Notes: generated from the sequence alone by a model not told the origin. 64,000 nucleotides of DNA from CAYWKS01 sp964458935 (GCA_964458935.1 CAYWKS010000003.1:1-64000); one strand, 5' to 3'. Positions 44,903 to 55,141 are shown, numbered from the stretch's first letter. Program-made: numbers and translations.

Positions 44903-45760
44903 ATGACCACACTGCCCCATGCCCTCGGAACGGTCGCCCTGACGCTCGCCGCCGCGGTCGGCGCGTGCGCCCAGGCGGCCGACCCCAACGGCGTGACGAC
45001 CACACGGGTGGTGCGTTGCGGCGAGGCGAGTGCCGACGCCGTTGCGCTGCTCGACCAGCTCGAAGCGCGTGGCCGCGCCATCAACGCGTACGAGGCCCGC
45101 GTGGTCTACAACCGGGAGCAGGGCCTGCTCGCCGACACCCAGACGCGCCTGGGCGGGGTGATCTACCAGGCCGCCGACCCCAACGCCGACCGGCCGGCTC
45201 GGTTCGCCATCCGTTTCCAGACCTTGCTGGTGGACGGGGCGCTGCGCGAGCGACCACGCGCCTACGTGTTCGACGGGACCTGGCTGGCCGAGATCCACGC
45301 GGATGCGAAGCAGTTCATCCGCCGGCAGATCACCGCCCCCGGGAAGAGGTACGAGCCCTGGAAGATCGGCGAGGGACCGTTCCCGCTGCCGCTCGGCCAG
45401 AAGCGCCGCGAGGTGCTCGAGCTCTACCACGCGAAGCTCATCCCGCCGACCGACGACGACGCGAACGGGACAAGGCACCTGCAACTCGAGCCGCGCCATC
45501 CCGAACGGGCGACGAACGACCTGACGCGCATCGATCTGTGGTATGACCAGGCGTCGCTGCTGCCCGTGAAGATCGTCACACAGGATGACGCGCAGAACAC
45601 CACGACCGTGCGGTTGACCGACGCCAAGGTGAACGAGCTGTCGGATAAGCAACTCGACGGTGCTTTTGACACGACCCCGCCGTCCGCACCGGGCTGGCAG
45701 ATCGAAGTCGTCCCTCATGGTGATGGCGAGCGCGGCGATGGGCCGGGTTCCTCGCGCTGA
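44903..45760 (+). CDS. Secreted LolA-like/outer-membrane lipoprotein-sorting family protein
   Basis: A 285-aa exported protein: signal peptide (TTLPHALGTVALTLAAAVGACAQA) and then a beta-rich domain. The order INAYEARVVYNREQGLLADTQTRLGGVIYQ, FDGTWLAEIHADAKQFIRRQI, DLTRIDLWYDQASLLPVKIVTQDDAQNTTTVRLTDAKVNE resembles the half-barrel of LolA/LolB-type or DUF2092-type proteins. It may carry lipoproteins or other lipids across the periplasm. The in-frame ATG at 44894 overlaps the -10 box, so 44903 is preferred. Confidence 0.68.
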   Translation: MTTLPHALGTVALTLAAAVGACAQAADPNGVTTTRVVRCGEASADAVALLDQLEARGRAINAYEARVVYNREQGLLADTQTRLGGVIYQAADPNADRPARFAIRFQTLLVDGALRERPRAYVFDGTWLAEIHADAKQFIRRQITAPGKRYEPWKIGEGPFPLPLGQKRREVLELYHAKLIPPTDDDANGTRHLQLEPRHPERATNDLTRIDLWYDQASLLPVKIVTQDDAQNTTTVRLTDAKVNELSDKQLDGAFDTTPPSAPGWQIEVVPHGDGERGDGPGSSR

Positions 45761-45783
45761 TCAGCCTATACAATGGCCGCGCC

Positions 45784-45857
45784 GGGCGATTAGCTCAGTT
45801 GGCTAGAGCACCGCCGTTACATGGCGGGGGTCACTGGTTCGAGTCCAGTATCGCCCA
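45784..45857 (+). tRNA. tRNA-Val (anticodon UAC)
   Basis: Complete cloverleaf: acceptor GGGCGAT/ATCGCCC, D arm GCTC-AGTTGGCTA-GAGC, anticodon stem CCGCC/GGCGG with loop GTTACAT giving anticodon TAC, T arm ACTGG-TTCGAGT-CCAGT, and discriminator A. CCA is not encoded (the sequence continues TTG). TACAAT at 45769-45774 ends nine bases upstream and is the likely -10. Confidence 0.96.
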
Positions 45858-45874
45858 TTGCACCTGACCCCGCG

Positions 45875-45910
45875 TTCACCCGGCACGGAGTTCGGGCTAC
45901 ACTGGTAGCC
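45875..45910 (+). promoter_or_regulatory. Putative leaderless promoter of NtrC-like regulator
   Basis: TTCACC (45875-45880), a 17-base spacer and TACACT (45898-45903). It is seven bases before ATG 45911. Confidence 0.5.
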
Positions 45911-47305
<1,395 letters not shown>

Positions 47306-47311
47306 ACCACC

Positions 47312-47384
47312 GAGACACAGGGGCGCCGAGAAGAAACGGCGAGTGCTCCGGGGACGGCTCCGCGTGGCAGGTCCTCTGTGTCTC
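47312..47384. repeat. Inverted repeat, CAGAGAC type, before ispF
   Basis: GAGACACAG (47312-47320) pairs with CTGTGTCTC (47376-47384), flanked by further partial complementarity (CCACC near 47308 with GGTGG near the right edge). It is similar in vocabulary to the repeat at 36348-36411. Confidence 0.5.
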
Positions 47385-47404
47385 AACGCTTCTGTGGTGA
47401 GAAT

Positions 47405-47893
47405 ATGGATCAACCGTTTCGCATCGGGCATGGCTTTGACCTGCACCGCCTCGAACCCGGCCGGGCCATGGTCATCGGTGGGGTACACATCGAGCACGAC
47501 CGCGGGCCCGCCGGGCACAGCGACGGCGACGTGGTCTACCACGCGGTCACCGACGCCATCCTCGGCGCGCTCGCCCGACCGGACATCGGCCAGCTCTTCC
47601 CGGACAACGACCCCAAGTGGCAGGGCGCGGCCTCGGACGTGTTCGTCGCCGAGGCCGACCGCCTCATGCGCGAGGCCGGCTACGTGATCGGCAACGTTGA
47701 CGTCACCGTGATCTGCCAGAAGCCGAAGATCGGCCCGCACAAGGACACGATCCGCCGCAACCTCGCGTACCTGCTCGGCTGCGATGTCGAGCAGGTCAAC
47801 GTCAAGGGCAAGACGCACGAAAAGGTCGACGCCGTCGGCGAGGAGCGCGCCATCGCGTGCCACGTCGTCGCGCTGCTGGCAGGCAAGCCCTGA
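47405..47893 (+). CDS. ispF: 2-C-methyl-D-erythritol 2,4-cyclodiphosphate synthase
   Basis: MEP-pathway enzyme making the cyclic diphosphate precursor of isoprenoids; 162 aa, a homotrimer with zinc at the active site. The metal ligands Asp and His appear in GHGFDLHRLEPG, with the third His in GDVVYHAVTDAILGAL. GHSDGD and DIGQLFPDNDP are family hallmarks. ATG 47405 gives the expected N-terminus, preceded by GTGAGA. No ispD is adjacent, so it is not a fused or paired gene here. Confidence 0.95.
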   Translation: MDQPFRIGHGFDLHRLEPGRAMVIGGVHIEHDRGPAGHSDGDVVYHAVTDAILGALARPDIGQLFPDNDPKWQGAASDVFVAEADRLMREAGYVIGNVDVTVICQKPKIGPHKDTIRRNLAYLLGCDVEQVNVKGKTHEKVDAVGEERAIACHVVALLAGKP

Positions 47894-47936
47894 GGCGTGC
47901 CGGCATCAGCCGGCGTGCCCCCGCGGAGCATCGGAC

Positions 47937-48950
47937 ATGGCCAAGACCAAACCACAAACCATGGACTTCACCGGCGATGAGCGGGTCGTTGCTCTGCACG
48001 GCAAGGAGCCGCTGCTGATCGACGGCGCCCAGCGCAAGCTCGGCGAGGCGCTGGCATCGGCCAAGGGCGTCGAGGTCGACGTGATCCGCTTCGACGGGTC
48101 GCAGGCGGCGCTGACGCTGGCGGAGGTGCTCGACGAGCTGCGCAGCTTCGGGCTGATGATGCAGCACAAGCTGGTCGTTGTCGCCGACGCCGACAAGTTC
48201 GTCACCGATCATCGCGAGGCGCTGGAGCGTTACGCCGAGAGTCCGGCCGAACAGGCGACGCTCGTGCTCAAGCCCGGCAAGTGGAACAAGGCTTGGCGGC
48301 TGCACAAGGCGATCACGAAGGTCGGCCGGGTCGTCGAGTGCAGCGCCACGCCCGGGGGCGTCAAGCAGTGGGTCAGGAACCGCGCCAAGCAGGAGCACGG
48401 TTGCGACATCGCGCCCGCGGCGGCCGACCTGCTCATCGAACGGATCGGCCACAACCTCGGCCGGCTCGACGGCGAACTCGGCAAGCTCGCCGCGGGCCGC
48501 GGCGATGACCGGAAGATCGAACCCGGGGATGTCGACGCAGTGGTCGGCCACGCCAGCGATGAGGAGTACGGCTGGTCGGCGATGCAGGACGCGATGGTCA
48601 CCGGCGACGGGCAGGCCATGCTGGAGAAGCTCGTCGAGTTGAACGAGCTGGCCGGGGCGCACGAGGTGATGCTGATGCGGTCGGCTTCGGACCTGGCATC
48701 GAAGCTGGCGCACGCGGCGTTGATGCTGGCGGCCGGCCGGCGCGACGGCGAGGTCTGCAAGCACCTACGCATCTTTCCGCAGTGGAAGCAAGGGCCGTTC
48801 ATGCAGGCCGCCCGGAAGCTCGGCCCGAGTCGGGCCGCCGCCCTGCTCGACGCGGCGGTCGAGCTCGACGCCCGCGGCAAGAGCGGCTACGGCGAGGCCC
48901 GCCGCAACCTCGAACGCTTTTGCGTTTTGTTCCGCCGCCAGCTCGGGTAA
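47937..48950 (+). CDS. holA: DNA polymerase III subunit delta
   Basis: Clamp-loader delta subunit that opens the beta clamp; 337 aa. The pattern GKEPLLIDGAQRKLGEAL, LDELRSFGLMMQHKLVVVADADKF, VRNRAKQEHGCDIAPAAADLLIERIGHNLGRLDGELGKLA and the following helical collar domain match HolA. It lacks Walker motifs, as delta does. Start 47937 has GGAG eight bases upstream. Sequence conservation in this family is low, so identification rests on overall pattern. Confidence 0.88.
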   Translation: MAKTKPQTMDFTGDERVVALHGKEPLLIDGAQRKLGEALASAKGVEVDVIRFDGSQAALTLAEVLDELRSFGLMMQHKLVVVADADKFVTDHREALERYAESPAEQATLVLKPGKWNKAWRLHKAITKVGRVVECSATPGGVKQWVRNRAKQEHGCDIAPAAADLLIERIGHNLGRLDGELGKLAAGRGDDRKIEPGDVDAVVGHASDEEYGWSAMQDAMVTGDGQAMLEKLVELNELAGAHEVMLMRSASDLASKLAHAALMLAAGRRDGEVCKHLRIFPQWKQGPFMQAARKLGPSRAAALLDAAVELDARGKSGYGEARRNLERFCVLFRRQLG

Positions 48951-49031
48951 ACTCAGGCTGCCGCGGCGACGTGATCACGACCGCTCGGCCGCACGGCAAG
49001 GACGCCGAAACCCGCGATGCAGGAGGCATCC

Positions 49032-50210
49032 ATGATCCGTCATCCCTCACCTTCCCCCCTTCGATGCACGCTGGCGCTGCTGATCGCCCTGGCTGTGACG
49101 CCGGCCTGCAACGACGCCACGCAGACCAACAACGACACCAGCGCCGCGCCGCCCCCGGCCACGCCCAAGTCCGCGCCCGACGCATCCGATCCGGTGGGCC
49201 AGCTCGCCCAGCAGACCCGGCAGTATGCCCAGCAGCGCACCACCGACGCGCCCAACGCCGCCAAGGCCAATGCCGCCGACGTCGAATGGCTCTCCCCCTC
49301 CGACGACGCACGCCCGGCGAACCCCCGCCGGGCGCCTCAGCCGAATCGGACCATCAGCTACGAGCCGCCGGTTGATCCCAAGCCACAGCCTGACCGCGCC
49401 GCGACCGCCCCGCGGCCTTCACCGAAGCCGACGCCACCCGATCCGCCGCAGCCGCAGCACGAGCCGCAGACTTCCGAGCAGCTCGTCGGCGCGCTGGCGC
49501 AGCGGTTGCATGAGGGCGTGGGCGACGATCCATCGCTGCGGCCGTGGCTGGCGCGGGCGGCGCTGGCGGTGGTCGATCCCCGCCACAGTCTGACCGAGGC
49601 CGAGCTGGCGTCACTCGGCGACGCCGATCGCCAGCTGGTGCTCGCCTATCAGCGGACCTTTACCGAGATGGGGCAGACGCTTGGCAAGGGCCGCCGCGAT
49701 GATCGCCGCAAGCTGCAGGACCTGGCCGAGCAGCTCGCCGACCAGATCGACGCCGCCCAGTCCATGCGGATCCGCAACCTCAAGTTGTGCAAGAGCGTCA
49801 ACGGCTACGGCGTGTACAAGACCTTCGGCCGCAACATCTTCCTCGCCGGCCGGGCCCAGTCGTTGATCGTGTACGCCGAGCTCGACCACGTGCGAACCCG
49901 GACGACCGACAGCGGGATGAAGGTTGCCCGGCTCACGCAGGAGATCGTGGTGTACAACCAGACGGACGGCCTGCCGGTGTGGCGGCAGCGGCCCGTCGAG
50001 ATCGTCGACCAGTCGGTCAACCGCCGCCGCGACTTCTTCGTCGTGCAGATGATCAAGCTGTCCGATCGCCTGACGGTCGGCAAGTATCTCCTGAAGGTCT
50101 CGATCACCGACGAGGTGGGCCAGACCATGGACGAGGCGACCACGCCCATCGAGATCGTCGCGGACCCGAAGCTGCTGCTGGAGGCCGAGGCGGCCGAGGA
50201 TGACCGCTAG
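49032..50210 (+). CDS. Secreted proline-rich protein, unknown function
   Basis: A 392-aa exported protein. The N-terminus LRCTLALLIALAVTPAC suggests a lipoprotein-type signal with Cys at its end. Residues of about 25-150 are low complexity and Pro/Gln/Ala-rich (a flexible tether). The remainder is globular: a helical segment with HSLTEAELASLGDADRQ and a beta domain (LCKSVNGYGVYKTFGRNIFLAGRAQSLIVYAELDHVRT... YLLKVSITDEVGQTMDEATTPIEI). A perfect Shine-Dalgarno AGGAGG five bases upstream fixes the ATG at 49032. Not recognised; the C-terminal part recurs in planctomycete proteins in my recollection, without known role. Confidence 0.6.
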   Translation: MIRHPSPSPLRCTLALLIALAVTPACNDATQTNNDTSAAPPPATPKSAPDASDPVGQLAQQTRQYAQQRTTDAPNAAKANAADVEWLSPSDDARPANPRRAPQPNRTISYEPPVDPKPQPDRAATAPRPSPKPTPPDPPQPQHEPQTSEQLVGALAQRLHEGVGDDPSLRPWLARAALAVVDPRHSLTEAELASLGDADRQLVLAYQRTFTEMGQTLGKGRRDDRRKLQDLAEQLADQIDAAQSMRIRNLKLCKSVNGYGVYKTFGRNIFLAGRAQSLIVYAELDHVRTRTTDSGMKVARLTQEIVVYNQTDGLPVWRQRPVEIVDQSVNRRRDFFVVQMIKLSDRLTVGKYLLKVSITDEVGQTMDEATTPIEIVADPKLLLEAEAAEDDR

Positions 50211-50230
50211 CAGCCGATGCGAGAGGGTTC

Positions 50231-50243
50231 TATGATGGCAGCC
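50231..50243 (+). promoter_or_regulatory. Putative leaderless pyrR promoter
   Basis: TATGAT (50231-50236) lies exactly seven bases before ATG 50244. GAGAGGG at 50221-50227 could instead serve as a Shine-Dalgarno for the upstream ATGs (50232, 50235) if transcription comes from further upstream. Confidence 0.4.
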
Positions 50244-50771
50244 ATGCAGGTGGTCGCCGACGCCAGCAAAGTCAGCCGACTCATCGACGCCCTGGCCGAC
50301 CAGGTCTCTCAAGGCATGGGCGGTGACGAGCCGTGGGCGATCGTGGGCGTCCGCCGGCGCGGCGACGTGCTGGCCCAGCGTCTGGCCGCCCGGCTCGAGC
50401 CGGCCCACAGCGGGGCGCTGGACATCAGCCTCTATCGCGACGATTTGTCCGAGCTCGGGCCCCAGCCGATCGTCCGTACCACGGAGTTGAACTTCGACGT
50501 GGACGGGTCGCGGATCGTGCTCGTTGACGATGTGCTGATGAGCGGCCGCAGCGTCCGGGCGGCGCTGCAGTCGCTGATCGATTTCGGTCGGCCGCGGTGC
50601 ATCCGGCTCGCGGTCCTCGTCGACCGCGGCGGCCGCGAGTTGCCGATCTGCCCCGACTTCGTGGCCGAGCGCATCGACGCCGGGCTCGACCAGCACGTGT
50701 GCGTCGAGCTCACGCCAACCGACGACGCCGACCGCATCGTCATCCTCGACCAGCCGGCGACCACCGGCTGA
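50244..50771 (+). CDS. pyrR: PyrR: pyrimidine regulator/uracil phosphoribosyltransferase
   Basis: A 175-aa phosphoribosyltransferase-fold protein. In Bacillus, PyrR binds pyr mRNA to cause attenuation and has weak uracil phosphoribosyltransferase activity. The PRPP-binding motif is IVLVDDVLMSGRSVRAAL (about residues 88-105), with IVGVRRRGDVLAQRL and DISLYRDDLSELG being PyrR-typical. Its place directly before pyrB is classic. The start was set at 50244 (MQVVADASKV). No clear PyrR-binding antiterminator hairpin is visible in the 16-base gap to pyrB. Confidence 0.92.
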   Translation: MQVVADASKVSRLIDALADQVSQGMGGDEPWAIVGVRRRGDVLAQRLAARLEPAHSGALDISLYRDDLSELGPQPIVRTTELNFDVDGSRIVLVDDVLMSGRSVRAALQSLIDFGRPRCIRLAVLVDRGGRELPICPDFVAERIDAGLDQHVCVELTPTDDADRIVILDQPATTG

Positions 50772-50787
50772 GAAGGAGACCGCCGCC

Positions 50788-51747
50788 TTGGCCCAGTCCG
50801 CCGCCGAGTACGTCTGGCCGCACCGACACCTGCTGGCGCTGGAGGAGCTCACCGCCGAGGACCTGCGATTCCTGCTCCAGACAGCCCGAGGCTTCGAGTC
50901 GGTCTCGACGCGCAGCGTCAAGAAGGTTCCCGCGCTCCGGGGGAAGGTCGTCGTCAACCTGTTCTTCGAGCCGTCCACCCGCACCAAGAGCAGCTTCTAC
51001 CTCGCGGCCAGCCGCCTGAGCGCCGACACGATGGACTTCTCCGCGGCCGGGTCGAGCCTGAGCAAGGGCGAGACGCTGGCCGACACCGCGCGGAACATCG
51101 AAGCCATGGGCGTCGATATCATCGTCGTCCGGCACAACCGCTCCGGCGCCGCCCACCACGTCGCCCGAAGCGTGAACTGCTCCGTGGTCAACGCCGGCGA
51201 CGGCCAGCACGAACACCCCACGCAGGGCCTGCTGGATATCTACACGATCGGCAGCCGGCTCGGCCGCGAAGACTTCGACCTGACCGGACTCGACGTGGCC
51301 ATCGTCGGCGACATCGCCCACAGCCGTGTCGCTCGCTCCAACGCGCACGGCCTGATCAAGCTCGGCGCCACCGTCCATCTCGTCGGCCCGCCGACGCTCC
51401 TGCCCGGCGGGTTCGCCGAGCTCGGATGCCACCTGCACCACAGCCTCGACGACGTGCTCGAACAGGTCGACGTGATCAACATGCTCCGCGTCCAGTTCGA
51501 GCGGCTGACCAGCCCCGCCTTCCCCTCCACACGCGAGTACACCAAGTTGTACGGGCTGACCACCGAGCGGCTGGCCCGCATGCGGGACAACATCCTGGTC
51601 ATGCACCCCGGCCCGATCAACCGCGGACTCGAGATCGAATCCGCCGTCGCCGACGGACCCAGTTCCGCCATCCTCCACCAGGTCACCAACGGCCTGGCCG
51701 TCCGCATGGCCGCCCTCTTCCTCGTGCATGGAGCGGCGGTGCCGTGA
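50788..51747 (+). CDS. pyrB: Aspartate carbamoyltransferase catalytic subunit
   Basis: Second step of pyrimidine synthesis, carbamoyl phosphate plus aspartate to carbamoylaspartate; 319 aa. The carbamoyl phosphate motif is FFEPSTRTKSSF, with HPTQGLLDIYTI and the aspartate-binding HPGPINRGLEI (MHPGPINRG). Starts with TTG, nine bases after AAGGAG. It lies 16 bases after pyrR and overlaps gmk by four bases (GTGA). No pyrI regulatory subunit and no pyrC follows, so the operon is pyrR-pyrB-gmk. Confidence 0.96.
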   Translation: MAQSAAEYVWPHRHLLALEELTAEDLRFLLQTARGFESVSTRSVKKVPALRGKVVVNLFFEPSTRTKSSFYLAASRLSADTMDFSAAGSSLSKGETLADTARNIEAMGVDIIVVRHNRSGAAHHVARSVNCSVVNAGDGQHEHPTQGLLDIYTIGSRLGREDFDLTGLDVAIVGDIAHSRVARSNAHGLIKLGATVHLVGPPTLLPGGFAELGCHLHHSLDDVLEQVDVINMLRVQFERLTSPAFPSTREYTKLYGLTTERLARMRDNILVMHPGPINRGLEIESAVADGPSSAILHQVTNGLAVRMAALFLVHGAAVP

Positions 51748-52319
51748 CGACCCGTGCCCTGGCCATCGTGATCTCCGGGCCGTCCGGCGTCGGCAAGTCG
51801 AGCATCGCTCACGCACTGGCACACAAGCTCGACGCCGTGTTCAGCGTGTCCATGACGACGCGCGACAAGACCGCCCAGGACCGCGAGGGCGTGGACTATC
51901 ATTTCGTCGATGAGCCGGCCTTCCGCAAGGCGATCGACGACGACCGGCTGCTCGAATGGGCCGACGTGTTCGGCAACCTGTACGGCACGCCGCGGCAACC
52001 CGTGGAGCAGCAGCTCGCCGTCGGCCGCGATGTGATCCTCGAAATCGACGTCGCCGGCGGCAGGCAGGTCAAGGCCGCCATGCCCGAGGCCCTGGCGATC
52101 TTCATCGACCCGCCGAGCGAGCTGACGCTGCTGGAACGGCTTCGCAAGCGCGGCCGCGACGATGAGCCGACCATCCAGCGACGATTCGGCGAAGCCAAGC
52201 GCGAGATGGCCGATGCACGCAACTGCGGCGTTTACGATCACTTCGTCGTCAATGACAACCTGGACAAGGCGATCGAGCAGGCGTTGTCGCTTGTCGAGCG
52301 GCGCAGGACCCCGACATGA
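51744..52319 (+). CDS. gmk: Guanylate kinase
   Basis: Phosphorylates GMP to GDP; 191 aa. Walker A SGPSGVGKSSI at residues 11-21, the GMP-binding SMTTRDKTAQDREGVDYHFV, LLEWADVFGNLYGTP, and DVAGGRQVKAAMPEALAIFI. The GTG start overlaps the pyrB stop and gives the family N-terminus, whereas the longer frame upstream is a shadow of pyrB. Its presence in a pyrimidine operon is a simple purine/pyrimidine pooling, not common but known. Confidence 0.95.
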   Translation: MTTRALAIVISGPSGVGKSSIAHALAHKLDAVFSVSMTTRDKTAQDREGVDYHFVDEPAFRKAIDDDRLLEWADVFGNLYGTPRQPVEQQLAVGRDVILEIDVAGGRQVKAAMPEALAIFIDPPSELTLLERLRKRGRDDEPTIQRRFGEAKREMADARNCGVYDHFVVNDNLDKAIEQALSLVERRRTPT

Positions 52320-52648
52320 CCGGTGCCCGTCCGCAGATGACACGGTTCGGCCGCCTGCTGATCATCGTCGGCACGGGCATTGTTGCGGGCACATTGAGCC
52401 TGGCCGCGCTGGTCGCGCTGTCGTGGCACGACATGAGCAAGTGGTTCGATTACGACATGACGGATGTCGAGCTCGTCGGCGTCCAGCCCTCGCTGACGCG
52501 CGGTTTCTGGGTCAAGTACCGCCGTGACTGCGGCACGGGGTACGTGGATCATCACTATTGGGTTGCCTGGCCGTGGCGCGGCATTTACGTTGGGAATGAA
52601 CCGTCATGGCGCATTCATCCACACGCACGTTCAGCCGCGACGCCGTGA
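52316..52648 (+). CDS. Small membrane protein, unknown function
   Basis: A 110-aa protein with a short basic N-terminus, one membrane helix (LLIIVGTGIVAGTLSLAALVALSW) and a 70-residue outside domain rich in aromatic residues (RGFWVKYRRDCGTGYVDHHYWVAWPWRGIYVG). It overlaps the gmk stop (ATGA) and the nnrE start by 43 bases. That supports it being real and co-translated, although no family is recognised. Confidence 0.6.
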   Translation: MTGARPQMTRFGRLLIIVGTGIVAGTLSLAALVALSWHDMSKWFDYDMTDVELVGVQPSLTRGFWVKYRRDCGTGYVDHHYWVAWPWRGIYVGNEPSWRIHPHARSAATP

Positions 52649-53295
52649 GGCGGGTCGATCAGCTCGCCGTCGAGCGGTTCGGCGTGCCGAGCATCGTGCT
52701 GATGGAGAACGCGGCACGACAGGTCGCTGACGTCGCCCAGCGCATGGTCGCCGATCGCCCGTCGCCGCGTGTGGTCGTGCTGTGCGGCGGCGGGAACAAT
52801 GGCGGAGACGGCTTGGCGGCCGTGCGGCACCTTCACATCCGGCGAGTGCACGCGATGGGCGTCCTGCTCAAGCCCCGCGATGCATACACCGGCGACGCGA
52901 AGACCAACCTCGCGATCTGCCAGGCCATGGAGCTGACCCTGGTCGACGCGGCCGATGAGCCGCTTGAAACCCTGCGCAACCTCGAGCCCTGTGACCTGCT
53001 CATCGACGGCCTGCTCGGCACGGGCCTGACCAGCGAGGTGCGCGGGCCGGCGCGCGACGTGATCGGCTGGATCAACACCCAGCCGGCGCCCGTGCTCGCG
53101 GTTGACATCCCCTCGGGCCTGGAATGTGATACGGGCAAGCCGCTCGGGCTCTCGGCCCGTGCCGACGTCACCGTGACGTTTGTCGGGATGAAGGTCGGCT
53201 TCACGCAACCGGGCGCGTCGAAGTTCACCGGGAAGGTCATCGTCGCCGACATCGGCGTGCCGGTCGACTTCGTCTGCCCAGGCGGCGAGGGGTAA
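52606..53295 (+). CDS. nnrE: NAD(P)H-hydrate epimerase
   Basis: YjeF N-terminal domain enzyme that epimerises damaged R-NAD(P)H hydrate; 229 aa. Conserved blocks: RVDQLAVERFGVPSIVLMENAAR, VVVLCGGGNNGGDGLAAVRHL, DLLIDGLLGTGLTSEVRGPA, AVDIPSGLECDTG (catalytic Asp), and ADVTVTFVGMKVGFTQPGASKFTGKVIVADIGVP. The C-terminal dehydratase domain found fused in E. coli is absent, so NnrD would be encoded elsewhere. The ATG at 52606 overlaps the preceding gene by 43 bases; a GTG at 52645 in a GTGA overlap is an alternative that would cost 13 residues. Confidence 0.9.
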   Translation: MAHSSTRTFSRDAVRRVDQLAVERFGVPSIVLMENAARQVADVAQRMVADRPSPRVVVLCGGGNNGGDGLAAVRHLHIRRVHAMGVLLKPRDAYTGDAKTNLAICQAMELTLVDAADEPLETLRNLEPCDLLIDGLLGTGLTSEVRGPARDVIGWINTQPAPVLAVDIPSGLECDTGKPLGLSARADVTVTFVGMKVGFTQPGASKFTGKVIVADIGVPVDFVCPGGEG

Positions 53296-53306
53296 CCCCA
53301 GAGCGT

Positions 53307-54332
53307 ATGAGAATCATCACGCGTAAGAGTGTGTATCGACTGCTCGCACTGGCCGTAGCGGTGGTGTTGCCGGGCGTGATAGGCTACCGCATAATGCTTT
53401 CAATGCCCGGCGAGAGCTACAGCGGCGTGGCCCCGGCGCTCGACGCGCGGCAGCAGCGCATCGCCAGACAGTTGCGGGCCGACGTGGACAGGCTGGTCAT
53501 GACTATCGGCCAGCGCAACCTGGCACATCCCACCCGCCTCAAGCAAGCCGCCGAATACGTCACGCAACGGCTTGCCGACCTTGGCTGTCGCGTCACGACG
53601 CAGTCGTACGACGTGGGGGAGCACCGCTGCCATAATCTTGTGGTTGAGGCGATTGGGCGGGATGATCCGAACCAGATCGTGGTCATCGGCGCGCACTATG
53701 ACTCGGTACACGGTTCGCGGGGCGCCGACGATAACGCTTCAGGCGTGGCGGTGTTGTTGACGCTTGCTGAAGCGTTCGCCAACGCTCAGCCGGGCAGGAC
53801 GTTGCGCTTCGTGGCTTTTGTGAATGAGGAGCCGCCCCATTTCCAGACTGACGCCATGGGCAGCCTGGTTTACGCCAGAGCATGCGCGCAGCGCCGCGAG
53901 AAGATATTCGCCATGATCGCGCTCGATGGCGTGGGCTACTTCGACGATGACCCCAACTCGCAACACTACCCCCCGCCGTTCAACATGTTCTACCCCAACA
54001 CAGGCAATTTCATCGGATTCGTCAGTCGCGTGGCCGACCGCGACCTGGTGCGGCGATGCGTCGGCGTCTTCCGCGAGTACGCGACGCTGGCCAGCGAAGG
54101 CGGCGTCGGGCCGCAGTTCATCGCCGGCGTGGGCTGGTCGGATCACGGGTCGTTCTGGCAGTGCGGCTATCCCGCGATCCTCGTCACGGATTCGCTGCCA
54201 TTCCGCAATCCGCATTATCATGGCGCGAGCGATCTGCCGAGGACGCTGGACTACCGCCGGATGACCTACCTGGCCGACGGCCTGACGGCGGTCGTGTCTG
54301 ACCTGGCAGCATGCGAGAGGCCTTTGCCATGA
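53307..54332 (+). CDS. M28-family metallopeptidase, membrane-anchored
   Basis: A 341-aa zinc aminopeptidase-like enzyme of the M28 family. The N-terminal hydrophobic segment (LLALAVAVVLPGVIGYRI) anchors or exports it. Zinc ligands are seen as His-Asp in IGAHYDSV, Asp in GADDNASG, and Glu-Glu in VNEEPPHF. Later ligands appear in LDGVGY (Asp) and SDHGSFWQCGYPAILVTD (His). The family removes N-terminal residues from peptides; substrate is unknown. It follows nnrE by 11 bases and overlaps the methyltransferase gene by four. Confidence 0.88.
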   Translation: MRIITRKSVYRLLALAVAVVLPGVIGYRIMLSMPGESYSGVAPALDARQQRIARQLRADVDRLVMTIGQRNLAHPTRLKQAAEYVTQRLADLGCRVTTQSYDVGEHRCHNLVVEAIGRDDPNQIVVIGAHYDSVHGSRGADDNASGVAVLLTLAEAFANAQPGRTLRFVAFVNEEPPHFQTDAMGSLVYARACAQRREKIFAMIALDGVGYFDDDPNSQHYPPPFNMFYPNTGNFIGFVSRVADRDLVRRCVGVFREYATLASEGGVGPQFIAGVGWSDHGSFWQCGYPAILVTDSLPFRNPHYHGASDLPRTLDYRRMTYLADGLTAVVSDLAACERPLP

Positions 54333-55138
54333 GCGACGCGCACCGCGACAAGGGGATTCGCGGGGACCTGGCGAAGCTGTACGACGTGTTCGTCGACTGG
54401 CCGGGGCGGCTGTCGCGGGAGATTCCGGGCCTGACGCGGCGGCTGCACGAGGCGGGCGCCGGGCGTGTGCTCGACGTGGGCTGCGGGACCGGGCGGCACG
54501 TGCAGGCTCTCCGGCAGCACGGATTCGACACCGACGGCGCCGACGTGTCGGATGACATGCTCACCGCGGCGGCCGCGCTGCTCGACGGCTCATCGGGGCT
54601 GCATCGCTGGCGGCTGGGCGACGACCCGCCGGCATCCCTCAAGGCCGCCGCCCCGTTCGACGCCATCGTGTGCCTGGGCAACGTCTGGCCCGCCATCACC
54701 ACCGACGCGCAGGTGCAGGCGGCGTGCCGGAGCATGCTCGACCTGCTCCAACCCGGTGGGATCGTGGTCCTCGGGCTCAAGGCGGTCGCCTGCCGCCGCG
54801 ACGCGGGCGATCCGTACATGCCGTTGCTCAAGCGGACGCACGAAGGCCGACCGATCTTCTTCATCCGCGCCGTCGACTTCGACGTGCCGGGCGGCGCGGC
54901 GGAGGGGACGCTCTGCGACCTGCACATGATCGTCGTGCGCGGGGGCGGCGATGAACCGGCCGAACACGTCACCAGCGACCTGCACGAGGTTCGCCGGGTG
55001 CGGGCGTGGTCCCCGGCGGAGCTGGAGCTCGCGTTCAACCTCGCCGGCTTCCAGGCCGTGCACGTCAGCGCCGCCATCGGCGACACGACGGATCGGCCGA
55101 CCGGCGAGGACGTGTTCGTGCACGCCCGCCGACCGTGA
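54329..55138 (+). CDS. SAM-dependent methyltransferase
   Basis: A 269-aa class I methyltransferase. Motif I VLDVGCGTGRHVQAL (about residues 48-62), acidic motif in TDGADVSDDML, and motif IV FDAIVCLGNVWP. A C-terminal mixed domain (FIRAVDFDVPGG... LHEVRRVRAWSPAELELAFNLAGFQAVHVSAAIGD) is typical of glycine/sarcosine-type or ubiquinone-like methyltransferases, but the substrate is unclear. ATG 54329 overlaps the peptidase stop (ATGA), preferred over ATG 54311. Confidence 0.85.
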   Translation: MSDAHRDKGIRGDLAKLYDVFVDWPGRLSREIPGLTRRLHEAGAGRVLDVGCGTGRHVQALRQHGFDTDGADVSDDMLTAAAALLDGSSGLHRWRLGDDPPASLKAAAPFDAIVCLGNVWPAITTDAQVQAACRSMLDLLQPGGIVVLGLKAVACRRDAGDPYMPLLKRTHEGRPIFFIRAVDFDVPGGAAEGTLCDLHMIVVRGGGDEPAEHVTSDLHEVRRVRAWSPAELELAFNLAGFQAVHVSAAIGDTTDRPTGEDVFVHARRP

Positions 55139-55141
55139 CGC

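Noticed and set aside
45821..45910. Upstream extension of the NtrC-like regulator into the tRNA
   Set aside because: The extended frame translates tRNA-Val sequence; the start at 45911 fits the domain and promoter.
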